Of a DNA stretch of 64,000 nucleotides, positions 15,936-24,693 are shown piece after piece (positions within the stretch are counted from its first letter, which is position 1; each line of letters begins with the position of its first letter). Under the pieces are notes generated by a model. It was given only the letters and a program-made list of their open reading frames with translations, was not told where the DNA came from and did not search any database. Position numbers and translations under genes: made by a program. The DNA lies in NCBI RefSeq assembly GCF_001282685.1, contig NZ_LN875034.1, positions 374,157 through 438,156 of the forward strand, written 5' to 3'. This DNA comes from Niameybacter massiliensis (GTDB lineage: Bacteria; Bacillota; Clostridia; Lachnospirales; Cellulosilyticaceae).

Positions 15936-17036
15936 ATGAAGAAGAATTTTCTCAGCATTCAATTAGCAACAATATTTGTGGGCAGCATAGTGGGGGCAGG
16001 GCTATCATCAGGTAGAGAGTTGAGCCAATTTTTTTCTACATATGGATATAAAAGTTTTATAGGACTTTTTATCTGTGCAATTTCTTACATATTAGTGGGG
16101 CGTATGATTGTAGATATTACGATGAAACATAATGTGAAATCATATAATGAATTTATTGATCTTGTTTGTCCTAAGGGAGTAGGGGCCTTTACAAACATTA
16201 TCCTTACACTGTTTCTTTTAAGTAGTACAGTCATTATCCTTGCAGGAAGCTCCGCAGTTATTCATCAATACTTTGGTGTACCTAGATGGATAGGGTTTTT
16301 ACTTATGGTGATTTTAAGTTTGATTATTTTACTTAGAAACACAGAAGGTCTTTTTGAAGTTAATATTGCTACAGTACCTTTATTAGTCATTATTATGAGT
16401 GCTATTTTTATTAGCTTTATAATAAGAAGACCAGAGACATTTTCTGTAGAGTATATTCAAGCACTTCCTTATACAAAGCAGAATTGGATTACATCAAGTT
16501 TAGTGTATTCAGGTTTTAATATTATTTCTATAGTAGGTATACTGGTGCCACTTACTTATGAATTAAGAGATCCTAAAGCACTTAATAAAGGAATACAAAT
16601 AGGTTCTTGGGTACTTACGTTAGTAAGTTTTTTTATTGTGTTTTTGATGATGGTTAATTACACTTACCCACAACTTTATGAAATTCCTATTTTAGCAGTA
16701 GCAATGCAAGGGGGAAGAATTCTAAGAGTAGGCTTACTTGTTGTTATATGGATGGAGATGTTTTCATCCCAAATTTCTAATATATATAGTTTAACAAGAA
16801 GCTTAGAAAGTAAAGCAAAGATTCCGTATAAAAAAGGCGTTATTATTGTTTTGGCTATTGCAACACCATTTTCTTTTATTGGTTTTAGCAAATTGGTAGA
16901 TATTCTTTATCCTTTATATGGGGTATTAAGCTTGGCATTTGTAATGTGCTGTATCATTTTTTATGTGAAAGAACATATAAGTATAAATTCATTAAAAAAA
17001 AGTAAGCAAAATGTGATTAGTAGGCATAGACTATAA
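15936..17036 (+). CDS. YkvI-like membrane transporter
   Basis: 366 residues with about ten membrane segments. The N-terminus 'IFVGSIVGAGLSSGRELSQFF' matches the first helix break of the YkvI group in the amino-acid/LeuT-fold permeases. Substrate unknown. A GGAGGAGG site precedes the ATG. It is divergent from the Cys-rich gene and ends at a good terminator. The family often occurs in endospore formers, but no specific link to germination can be read here. Confidence 0.8.
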   Translation: MKKNFLSIQLATIFVGSIVGAGLSSGRELSQFFSTYGYKSFIGLFICAISYILVGRMIVDITMKHNVKSYNEFIDLVCPKGVGAFTNIILTLFLLSSTVIILAGSSAVIHQYFGVPRWIGFLLMVILSLIILLRNTEGLFEVNIATVPLLVIIMSAIFISFIIRRPETFSVEYIQALPYTKQNWITSSLVYSGFNIISIVGILVPLTYELRDPKALNKGIQIGSWVLTLVSFFIVFLMMVNYTYPQLYEIPILAVAMQGGRILRVGLLVVIWMEMFSSQISNIYSLTRSLESKAKIPYKKGVIIVLAIATPFSFIGFSKLVDILYPLYGVLSLAFVMCCIIFYVKEHISINSLKKSKQNVISRHRL

Positions 17037-17065
17037 CATAGGTGTGTTATAAAATGCGTTTCAAA

Positions 17066-17108
17066 GAAGGTGCTCTTCTCGAAAGTGAAGATGTGCCTTC
17101 TTTTTTTT
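17066..17108 (+). terminator. Intrinsic terminator of the YkvI-like gene
   Basis: GAAGGTGC.TCTTC pairs with GAAGATGTGCCTTC (17066-17100, with G-U pairs and a bulge), followed by eight T. Confidence 0.8.
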
Positions 17109-17434
17109 GTGTATTAATTTGTGTATTAAATAGAAGTATAAAGTATTTATTAATAAGGGAAGATAATGAATGTGAAATAAATAAAGAAAAAGAAAATTAT
17201 AAAAAGTAAAGGAAGAGTTACTTTTTGTAATTGGATAAAGGACTATATATATTGTAAAAATATTCCTAGTAATAATACTGTAAGCTAAATTTAAAAAGCT
17301 GTGAAGTAATACTTTACAATAGAAAGTGATAGGTAAGGCACTTATTCACTAAAACAAAAATAGGGTTATAGGCAAAGTGATGATAAATGAATGTAAATTA
17401 AAAAATAAAAATGTATAATTAGTATAAAAGCGGA

Positions 17435-17463
17435 TTGACAATAGTAAGTTAATAATTTATAAT
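17435..17463 (+). promoter_or_regulatory. Consensus sigma-A promoter of the sugar ABC operon
   Basis: TTGACA (17435-17440), 17 bases, then TATAAT (17458-17463): a perfect consensus promoter, about 135 bases before the first permease gene. The rest of the 490-base gap (17109-17598) is AT-rich, with only an imperfect palindrome ACAAA..TTTGT near 17502-17520, a possible regulator site. Confidence 0.75.
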
Positions 17464-17598
17464 TTAGTTAACAAAAACTTACTTAAAATATTTTTATTAA
17501 ACAAACTTTAAAGCTTTGTTAAGTACTTAGAGTATCTTATAGGATACAACTAGTAGCCAATCGAAACACAGCAGAACACTACATGAGGAGGCAGACCT

Positions 17599-18549
17599 AT
17601 GAAAAAAACTTCTACAGATGCGGCGGCAATAGCTAAGCCAAAATCTAAGAACCTGTCAAAGCGTATCTTTGACTGCTGGCAGTTATACTTATTCGTATTA
17701 CCAGCGATAATTTGTCTTTTACTTTTCTCTTATGTGCCAATGTACGGAGTACAATTAGCATTTAGAGACTACAACCCAATTATGGGGATTACAGGTAGCC
17801 CATGGGTTGGATTCGAACACTTTATTCGTTTCTTTAACTCATACCAATTTAAACAACTTATTAGTAACACATTAATCTTAAGCTTATACTCTTTAATAGT
17901 AGGATTCCCTATCCCTATTATCTTAGCTTTAGCATTAAACCAAGTTAAAAACAGTAAGTTCAAGAAATTTGTACAAACAGTTACTTATGCACCACACTTT
18001 ATCTCAGTCGTAGTACTTGTAGGTATGCTTGGGATTTTCTTCTCAGTAAACGGTGGTTTAGTAAACCAAGTAGTACAATTATTTGGTGGAGAACCAAAAT
18101 TATTCATGGGTGAAGTTAAATACTTCAGACATATGTATGTTTGGTCAGGAATCTGGCAAAGCATGGGATGGAGTGCGGTTATTTACTTAGCAGCATTATC
18201 AGGTGTTAGTCCAGAGCTTCATGAAGCAGCAACAGTAGATGGTGCGACAAAGCTTAAAAGAATTTGGCACATTGACCTTCCAACAATTCTTCCAACAATC
18301 GTTACATTACTTATTCTTAACTGTGGTTCTGTAATGAGTATGGGATTTGAAAAAGCATTCTTAATGCAAAACCCATTAAATACAGAGCACTCAGAAATCA
18401 TTGCAACATATGTTTACAAAATGGGTCTTATCAATGCTGAGTATGGATTCTCAACAGCAGTTGGTTTATTTAACTCAGTAATTAACTGTATTTTACTTAT
18501 TTCAGTTAATAAGATTTCTAAAAAAATCGGACAAGACGGATTGTGGTAA
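17599..18549 (+). CDS. ABC sugar permease, LplB/polysaccharide type
   Basis: 316 residues with six membrane segments and the BPD_transp_1 domain. The N-terminus is typical of the LplB/YteP group ('WQLYLFVLPAIICLLLFSYV'). The EAA loop that contacts the ATPase reads 'LHEAATVDGATKLKRIWH'. It forms the import pore with the next gene's product. No ATPase gene is present, as is usual for this group, which shares an MsmX-type ATPase encoded elsewhere. A GAGGAGG site precedes the ATG. Codons are biased to C-ending forms, suggesting high expression. Confidence 0.92.
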   Translation: MKKTSTDAAAIAKPKSKNLSKRIFDCWQLYLFVLPAIICLLLFSYVPMYGVQLAFRDYNPIMGITGSPWVGFEHFIRFFNSYQFKQLISNTLILSLYSLIVGFPIPIILALALNQVKNSKFKKFVQTVTYAPHFISVVVLVGMLGIFFSVNGGLVNQVVQLFGGEPKLFMGEVKYFRHMYVWSGIWQSMGWSAVIYLAALSGVSPELHEAATVDGATKLKRIWHIDLPTILPTIVTLLILNCGSVMSMGFEKAFLMQNPLNTEHSEIIATYVYKMGLINAEYGFSTAVGLFNSVINCILLISVNKISKKIGQDGLW

Positions 18550-18566
18550 GAAAGGAGGAAAAGTAA

Positions 18567-19481
18567 ATGTTAGAAAAAATATTTGGAGAAGGCTTCCATA
18601 AACAAGCAAAATCAGATAAGGTATTTGACGTTATTAATTACATCGGTTTAGCACTGATTCTGTTACTTGTACTTTATCCACTTTACTTTATCGTAATCGC
18701 ATCATTTAGTTCACCTGATGCTGTATCAAGAGGTGAAGTTTGGCTATGGCCAGTAGAATTTAGTACAGAAGGGTACAAACGTATCTTTGAATACAAAGAA
18801 ATTTGGACAGGATACGGTAACTCTCTTAAATACACAATAGTAGGTACAGGTGTTAACTTACTTCTTACTATTCCAGCGGCATTCGCAGTATCAAGAAAAG
18901 AATTAGTTGGTAAAAACGTAATCATGGCACTTTTCACATTCACTATGTTCTTTGGTGGTGGTCTTGTACCAACTTACTTACTTATCAACAACTTAGGTAT
19001 GATGAATACAATTTGGGCACTTGTTCTTCCAGGTGCGGTAAGTGTATACAACCTTATCGTTGCAAGATCATTCTTTGCTCAAAGTATTCCAGAAGAATTA
19101 TATGAAGCATCAATCGTTGATGGTTGTACTTATATGCAATACTTCTTTAAAGTTGTATTACCAGTTTCAAAACCAATTATCGCGGTTATGTTCCTTATCT
19201 ACGCAGTAGGTCACTGGAACTCATACTTCAGCGCATTAATCTACTTAACAGATAGAGATATGTATCCTCTTCAAGTTATCTTAAGAGAAATCCTTATCCA
19301 ACAACAATCTGTTGCTGGTGGTAGCTTAGCAAATGCTGAAGCAGTAGAAATGCAAAGAAAACTTTCTGAAATGATTAAATATGGTGTTATCATCGTTTCA
19401 TCATTACCAGTACTTTGTATCTATCCATTCGTACAAAAACACTTTGTTAAAGGTATGATGATCGGTTCTGTTAAAGGTTGA
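18567..19481 (+). CDS. ABC sugar permease, LplC/YtcP type
   Basis: 304 residues, six membrane segments, second subunit of the importer. EAA loop: 'ELYEASIVDGCTYMQYFFKV'. The C-terminal 'PFVQKHFVKGMMIGSVKG' is the hallmark ending of the LplC/YtcP group, whose known members import oligosaccharides derived from complex polysaccharides. It starts 17 bases after the first permease. A short hairpin separates it from the binding-protein gene. Confidence 0.92.
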   Translation: MLEKIFGEGFHKQAKSDKVFDVINYIGLALILLLVLYPLYFIVIASFSSPDAVSRGEVWLWPVEFSTEGYKRIFEYKEIWTGYGNSLKYTIVGTGVNLLLTIPAAFAVSRKELVGKNVIMALFTFTMFFGGGLVPTYLLINNLGMMNTIWALVLPGAVSVYNLIVARSFFAQSIPEELYEASIVDGCTYMQYFFKVVLPVSKPIIAVMFLIYAVGHWNSYFSALIYLTDRDMYPLQVILREILIQQQSVAGGSLANAEAVEMQRKLSEMIKYGVIIVSSLPVLCIYPFVQKHFVKGMMIGSVKG

Positions 19482-19484
19482 TAT

Positions 19485-19506
19485 GAGCTCCTCTTAGGGG
19501 GAGTTC
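19485..19506 (+). terminator. Weak hairpin between permease and binding-protein genes
   Basis: GAGCTCC (19485-19491) pairs with GGAGTTC (19500-19506) with one G-U pair, followed by CTTTAAC. It is too weak for a full terminator; it may stop part of the transcripts or protect an mRNA end. Confidence 0.4.
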
Positions 19507-19575
19507 CTTTAACAAAATACAATGTTAGTTTTAAACTTAGCTAGAATATTTAAGCAGAGAAAAGAGGTAGTTAGT

Positions 19576-21144
19576 ATGACAAAATTTAAAAGAGTACTTA
19601 CTTTAGCTACAGCTACTGCAATCGCAGTAACAAGCTTCGTAGGATGTTCATCAAATAAAACAGCAGCTGGTAATGATACAGCAGCAGCTGACATCAACAT
19701 TAACCTTACAGGTTATCCATTAGTAGACCAACCAATTACACTTGCAGCGTTTGCTTTCGGTGAGCCAGGTGGTGGAGATTGGGAAGATTACCCAGTATTT
19801 AAAGCTTTAGAAGAAAAAACAGGTATTACTGTTGATTTCCAAACAGTAAGTGGTGATGGTGCTGAAGAAAAGTTAAACCTTACATTAGCATCAAATAACT
19901 TACCAGATGTATTCTTCTCAGGTCTTAGCGATACTATGATTAACAAGTATGCTAAAATGGGCCTTTTCATGCCTCTTGAAGATTTAATTGCAGAATATGC
20001 ACCAAACATTCAAGCTTTACTTGAAGAAAGACCAGAAGTAAGACAAGCGATTACAATGCCAGATGGTCACATCTACGCTATTCCTTCAATCAATGGAAAC
20101 TTAGATGGTAATGTACCAACTAAATTATTTATCAACAAAACTTGGTTAGATAAACTTGGTTTAGAAGTACCAAAAACAACAGAAGAATTCCAAGCTGTAC
20201 TTGCAGCATTCGTTTCACAAGATCCAAACGGAAATGGTAAAGCGGACGAAATTGGTTTATCATACGAACCAACACCACCATACAATATCTGGAATGGTGA
20301 TACAGGTTTAAGTGGTGCTTTCGGTGTAACAGATAGTGGTTCAAACTTAATGCTTAAAGATGGCGAACTTCTTTTCGTACCAACATCAGATGGCTACAAA
20401 GATTACATCAAATGGACAAGAGATTTATATGTAAACAAATTAATTGATGCAGAGATCTTTACACAAGACCATAACCAATATATGGCGAAAAGAAACTCTG
20501 ATTACCTTGGTGCTTACTTAACACATGGTCCAGCTGAAGGAACAGATGTAGAGTGGATCTGTATTGAACCACTTGAAGGACCAAATGGTGATAAATTATG
20601 GTCAAACTTTGAACATGGTATTGATAAAAACCGTGCAATCATCTCAGCTACAAACAAATACCCAGAAGCAACTATGAGACTTATTGACTCATTCTTCGAA
20701 GTAGAAAACTCACTTAACTTAAGATACGGTAAATCTCTTGAAACAAGAGATGGCGGTAAATACGAAGTTATTTCATTAGAACCAGGTGTACAATCAGAAG
20801 CTCCAGGTGCATACGTACCAACTCTTGAAACACCAGAAAGAATTAACGAATTCTTAGTTCAAACAGAAAGCCAATTAGCTCAACAAGAAAGATATGCTAT
20901 GTACGAACCATTCTTAGCAGATGCTCTTCCACTCTTCAACTTAACTCCAGAAGAATCAAAAGAACTTTCAGCTATGGCAACAGACATCAGAAACTTTGCT
21001 GCTGAGAAAAAAGCTAAATGGACAACAAACCAAGCAGATATCGATGCTGAATGGAATAGCTACGTTGATACACTTAACAAAATGGGCTTAGAGAGATACA
21101 TGGAAATCTACAGAACAGCTTATGAAAGAAGTTTAAATCAATAA
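19576..21144 (+). CDS. Extracellular solute-binding lipoprotein, LplA type
   Basis: 522 residues from the ATG at 19576 (AGAGGT upstream); a longer frame from 19522 is unlikely because it would put 18 residues ahead of the signal peptide. The lipobox SFVGC puts the lipidated Cys at position 24, followed by a Ser/Asn linker. The rest is a long type of sugar-binding protein as found with LplB/LplC permeases. It captures the oligosaccharide outside the cell and is the only product of the 17-35 kb locus with an export signal. Heavy use of AAC, TTC and TAC codons indicates strong expression. Confidence 0.92.
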   Translation: MTKFKRVLTLATATAIAVTSFVGCSSNKTAAGNDTAAADININLTGYPLVDQPITLAAFAFGEPGGGDWEDYPVFKALEEKTGITVDFQTVSGDGAEEKLNLTLASNNLPDVFFSGLSDTMINKYAKMGLFMPLEDLIAEYAPNIQALLEERPEVRQAITMPDGHIYAIPSINGNLDGNVPTKLFINKTWLDKLGLEVPKTTEEFQAVLAAFVSQDPNGNGKADEIGLSYEPTPPYNIWNGDTGLSGAFGVTDSGSNLMLKDGELLFVPTSDGYKDYIKWTRDLYVNKLIDAEIFTQDHNQYMAKRNSDYLGAYLTHGPAEGTDVEWICIEPLEGPNGDKLWSNFEHGIDKNRAIISATNKYPEATMRLIDSFFEVENSLNLRYGKSLETRDGGKYEVISLEPGVQSEAPGAYVPTLETPERINEFLVQTESQLAQQERYAMYEPFLADALPLFNLTPEESKELSAMATDIRNFAAEKKAKWTTNQADIDAEWNSYVDTLNKMGLERYMEIYRTAYERSLNQ

Positions 21145-21168
21145 TTATAAATTAATAACTTTACAAAA

Positions 21169-21202
21169 GAAAAGCTCTCTTCGACTATGAAGGGAGCTTT
21201 TC
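21169..21202 (+). terminator. Hairpin after the binding-protein gene
   Basis: A 14-bp stem with one G-U pair (21169-21182 with 21189-21202); the only T run is inside the 3' arm. It probably ends the importer transcript and may stabilise its 3' end. Confidence 0.7.
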
Positions 21203-21223
21203 GGCTAAGAAAAGGAAGATATT

Positions 21224-22075
21224 ATGATGGACTCAAAAAAAATGACAAAGTTTTTGTTTTTAAATGTTATAGGATCCATTCTTTATGGGGTAGGAATACA
21301 TAGTTTTACAGCACCACAACAAATTGCACCTGGGGGCGCAAGTGGTATAGGGATTTTGGTGAATTACGTATCAGGATTTCCAATAGGACTTTTTACTTTC
21401 TTGTTCAATATTCCATTGTTAATTTTGGCCTATAGATGTGTAACAAAGAAGTTTTTCTATCATGCTCTTTTTTCAATTACATTGTTTTCTTTTATAACAG
21501 ACTATGTAGTTGTATTATTCCCTGTTTATGCGGGTGATTCATTGCTTGCATGTATTTTTGGTGGTGCATTTATGGGGGTAGGTCTAGCCCTTGTACATAT
21601 GGCAGAATCTACAACAGGTGGATTAACAATATTGGGTGTTATTTTACAAAAAAGATATCCTCAATTTGAAGTAGGTAAGTTAATCTTTCTCCTTAACTTT
21701 ACAGTAGTAGCAGTATCAGCTGTAGTATTTGGAAATATTGAATCAGCACTTTATGGAATTATAGCTATCTATATTTCTAGTATGTGTATGGATGGTATTA
21801 TTTGTGGGCTTAACAACAACAAATTTGTTGTTATTATTTCAGATCATAATGAAGAAGTTAAAGCCTACATTAGTGATACAACACGTAAGGGATTTACAAT
21901 TTTAAATGGTGTAGGTGGATACTCTGAAAATGAGAAGCAAGTCATTTTCTGCGCTATTGGAAAAAATGAATATGCGACAGTGAAAAAAATGATTCATACA
22001 GTAGACCCTAATGCGTTTGTAATCATTACGGATGCTAGTGAAGTTATAGGAAATGGATTCAAAAGTATGATTTAG
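21224..22075 (+). CDS. YitT-family membrane protein (DUF161/DUF2179)
   Basis: 283 residues. Five or six membrane segments (about 1-200) carry the family motif 'HSFTAPQQIAPGGASGIGIL'; a soluble C-terminal DUF2179 domain follows ('TRKGFTILNGVGGYSENEK' and 'IITDASEVIGNGF'). YitT proteins are widespread, probable small-molecule transporters with a cytoplasmic regulatory domain; the substrate is unknown. It is inserted between the importer and the glycosidases of the glycan locus, but nothing in the sequence links it to glycans. Confidence 0.9.
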   Translation: MMDSKKMTKFLFLNVIGSILYGVGIHSFTAPQQIAPGGASGIGILVNYVSGFPIGLFTFLFNIPLLILAYRCVTKKFFYHALFSITLFSFITDYVVVLFPVYAGDSLLACIFGGAFMGVGLALVHMAESTTGGLTILGVILQKRYPQFEVGKLIFLLNFTVVAVSAVVFGNIESALYGIIAIYISSMCMDGIICGLNNNKFVVIISDHNEEVKAYISDTTRKGFTILNGVGGYSENEKQVIFCAIGKNEYATVKKMIHTVDPNAFVIITDASEVIGNGFKSMI

Positions 22076-22100
22076 ATTGTGTTTTATGCACAAAAATTTG

Positions 22101-22129
22101 TTGAATAAAAGTCATTTAGATGATAAAAT
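22101..22129 (+). promoter_or_regulatory. Probable promoter of the GH18-M17-GH29 unit
   Basis: TTGAAT (22101-22106), 17 bases, TAAAAT (22124-22129), about 80 bases before the GH18 gene. Confidence 0.5.
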
Positions 22130-22210
22130 ACAGATAAAGTAACTTAACAAATATTAAAAGTAAATTAAAGTAAAGTTTTTAGTTAATTATACCAAAAGGA
22201 GTTCAGCGAG

Positions 22211-23230
22211 ATGACACACAAACTTATTGGTTATGTTGGTACAAGAGATCTAGCTAATGTTACAGAAGCAGATGCAAAAAATCTTGATATTATCAACATT
22301 GCATTCGGTCACGTAATTGATGGCGACGTAGTATGGAAAAACGAAACAGCTAAAGAAGACTTAGCAAGAATTAAAGCAATTAACCCAGAGATTAAATTTG
22401 TTTTATCTGTTGGTGGATGGGGTGCAGGTGGTTTCTCAGAAGCAGCTTACACAGAAGAAGGAAGAAAAAGATTCTCAAAAACAGGTGTTGATATCGTATT
22501 AGAGTACGGCTTAGACGGTTTAGACCTTGACTGGGAATATCCAAGTTATACAGTTGCTGGCATTGGCGGTTGTACCCTCGATAAACAAAACTTCACATTA
22601 TTACTTAAACAAATTCGTGAAGATTTAAATGAAGTTAACAAAGATTACTTATTAACAATCGCAGCAGGTGGCGGCGCTTACTACTTAAAAGGTGTAGAAA
22701 TGGATAAAGCAGCAGAGTACTTAGACTATGTTCAGCTTATGACATATGACCTTCGTGGTGGATTCCAAACACTTACAGGTCACCACACTAACCTTTATGC
22801 ACCACACTTAGATTTATTTGCAGCAAGTACAGAAGAAGCTGTTCGTGACTTTATGGCAGCTGGTGTACCAGCAGAAAAACTTGTTATTGGTATTGCATTC
22901 TACAGCAGAATGTGGAAAGGTGTACCAAACGTAGATAATGGATACCTTCAAATGGCTGAAACAGTTGGAACATATGGTCCAAGCTACCATGAGCTTGTAG
23001 CAGATTACATCAACAAAAATGGCTTCACAAGACATTGGGATGATGTATGTAAAGCACCATACTTATTCAATGGTGATACATTCATTAGCTACGATGATGA
23101 AGAATCTATTTCACACAAAATCAAGTTTATGAACGAAAAAGGTTTACTTGGAGCAATGTACTGGGAGTACGGTACAGATGAAACACGTACTTTAACAGGA
23201 CATATGAGACAAGAAATCGAAAAATTATAA
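22211..23230 (+). CDS. GH18 family glycoside hydrolase, cytoplasmic
   Basis: 339 residues, a single TIM-barrel GH18 domain with no signal peptide or binding module. The catalytic DxxDxDxE motif is intact as 'DGLDLDWEYPSY' with the acid Glu at residue 109; 'FVLSVGGWGAGGFSE', 'YVQLMTYDLRG' and 'GAMYWEYG' are further family motifs. GH18 includes chitinases and endo-beta-N-acetylglucosaminidases that cut the chitobiose core of N-glycans. With GH38, GH29 and GH130 in the same locus, an ENGase or chitobiose-cleaving role inside the cell is more likely than chitin degradation (inference). M17 and GH29 genes follow closely. Confidence 0.88.
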   Translation: MTHKLIGYVGTRDLANVTEADAKNLDIINIAFGHVIDGDVVWKNETAKEDLARIKAINPEIKFVLSVGGWGAGGFSEAAYTEEGRKRFSKTGVDIVLEYGLDGLDLDWEYPSYTVAGIGGCTLDKQNFTLLLKQIREDLNEVNKDYLLTIAAGGGAYYLKGVEMDKAAEYLDYVQLMTYDLRGGFQTLTGHHTNLYAPHLDLFAASTEEAVRDFMAAGVPAEKLVIGIAFYSRMWKGVPNVDNGYLQMAETVGTYGPSYHELVADYINKNGFTRHWDDVCKAPYLFNGDTFISYDDEESISHKIKFMNEKGLLGAMYWEYGTDETRTLTGHMRQEIEKL

Positions 23231-23260
23231 GATTATAGACACATAAGAGAAGGTGAGTTT

Positions 23261-24679
23261 ATGAATATTACAATCAATGGGGCAAAAGTTACTAATGTAG
23301 CAGTTGAGATGTTCTACGAAGACTTCTTGCCAGAAAACCTAAAGTATTTAAAAGGCATGTTTGAAGCAAAAGCGAAAGAACTTTATGTACTTGTTACAAA
23401 TGGAGAAACTGTAGAATATAAACTTCTTGTAGGTCTTGGAAAAGAAAAAGATTTAACACAAGAAGTTGTAAGAAATGCAGTGGCAAAAGTAGCAAGAAAA
23501 GTAAAAGAACTTAACTTAGAAGGTGCAAGCATTAAAGTTTGTAAGTCTTCTGTATTAAGTGAAATGAGTATCATCGAAGCGATGACAGATGCTATAGAAT
23601 TAGGTCTATATGCTTTTGATAAGTATAAAACAGACAAAAAAGAAGATAAGAACTTAGCGTTTTCCTTTGAAGAAGTAACTGATGTAGAAGCAGCTAACAG
23701 ATGTGTAGAAGAAAGAAAGCACATTGCAGCAGGGATCAACACAGCACGTGATATCATAAATGAACCTTCTAATGTATTATATCCAGAAACACTTGCTGAG
23801 ATTGTACAAAACTGTGGTAAGCAGTATGGATTTGAAGTAGAAGTACTAGAAGGTACAGAGCTTGAAACATTAGGTATGCATGCTATGCTTACTGTAGGGA
23901 ACGGCTCGGTACATAAACCACGTCTTATCGTAATGCGTCATAAAAATGGTGGAGACATGGAAACATTAGGTTTAGTAGGTAAAGGGCTTACTTGTGATAC
24001 AGGTGGCTACTCTTTAAAATCAAGTGATTCTATGTACTACCAAAAAACAGATATGAGTGGTGCAGCAAGTGTTCTTGGTACTATGATTGCACTTAGTCAA
24101 AATGATGTTAAGAAAAATGTTATTGGGGTTATTCCAGCTTGTGAAAACGTTGTTTCAGGTTGCAGCTACAAAGTAGGTGACGTATTGACAACAATGGCAG
24201 GTAAAACTGTACAAGTATTAAATACAGATGCTGAAGGTCGCTTAGCCTTAGCGGATGCGTTAACATATATTATACAACAAGAAAAAGTAAGTAAGGTGAT
24301 TGATTTAGCTACATTAACAGGTGTTGCAGGGGTTACTTTTGGTAATGTCTATACAGCAGCTATCTCAAATCATGATGATTTCTATAATACATTCTTAGAT
24401 GCAGCGAAAGTAGCAGAAGAAAAATTCTGGAGACTTCCAACAGATGCACGTTATAGAGAATGGATTAACAGTGATGTGGCAGATATTAAAAATACAGGGG
24501 CTGCAGGTGGTGGTACAATTACAGCAGCTATGTTCTTACAAGAATTTGTTGAAGAACTTCCTTGGATTCACCTTGATATTGCAGCAACTGCTTGCGTTGA
24601 TCCAGCTGTACGCGACTATGAATATAGAGGCGGTACAGGTGTAGCAATTAGAACACTATATGAACTTATAACAAAGTAG
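23261..24679 (+). CDS. M17 leucyl aminopeptidase
   Basis: 472 residues. The C-terminal catalytic domain keeps all expected residues: Lys241, Asp246 and Lys253 in 'GKGLTCDTGGYSLK', Asp264, and Asp323/Glu325/Arg327 in 'NTDAEGRLALADAL'. It is a dizinc, cytoplasmic, hexameric-type aminopeptidase. The N-terminal macro-like domain is present and unremarkable. Unusually, it lies between GH18 and GH29 genes with 30-base and 14-base gaps. This suggests that peptide accompanies the imported glycan, for example glycopeptides whose peptide part is recycled (inference). It could also be a housekeeping gene captured by the operon. Confidence 0.92.
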   Translation: MNITINGAKVTNVAVEMFYEDFLPENLKYLKGMFEAKAKELYVLVTNGETVEYKLLVGLGKEKDLTQEVVRNAVAKVARKVKELNLEGASIKVCKSSVLSEMSIIEAMTDAIELGLYAFDKYKTDKKEDKNLAFSFEEVTDVEAANRCVEERKHIAAGINTARDIINEPSNVLYPETLAEIVQNCGKQYGFEVEVLEGTELETLGMHAMLTVGNGSVHKPRLIVMRHKNGGDMETLGLVGKGLTCDTGGYSLKSSDSMYYQKTDMSGAASVLGTMIALSQNDVKKNVIGVIPACENVVSGCSYKVGDVLTTMAGKTVQVLNTDAEGRLALADALTYIIQQEKVSKVIDLATLTGVAGVTFGNVYTAAISNHDDFYNTFLDAAKVAEEKFWRLPTDARYREWINSDVADIKNTGAAGGGTITAAMFLQEFVEELPWIHLDIAATACVDPAVRDYEYRGGTGVAIRTLYELITK

Positions 24680-24693
24680 CGGAGGGGTTTATT

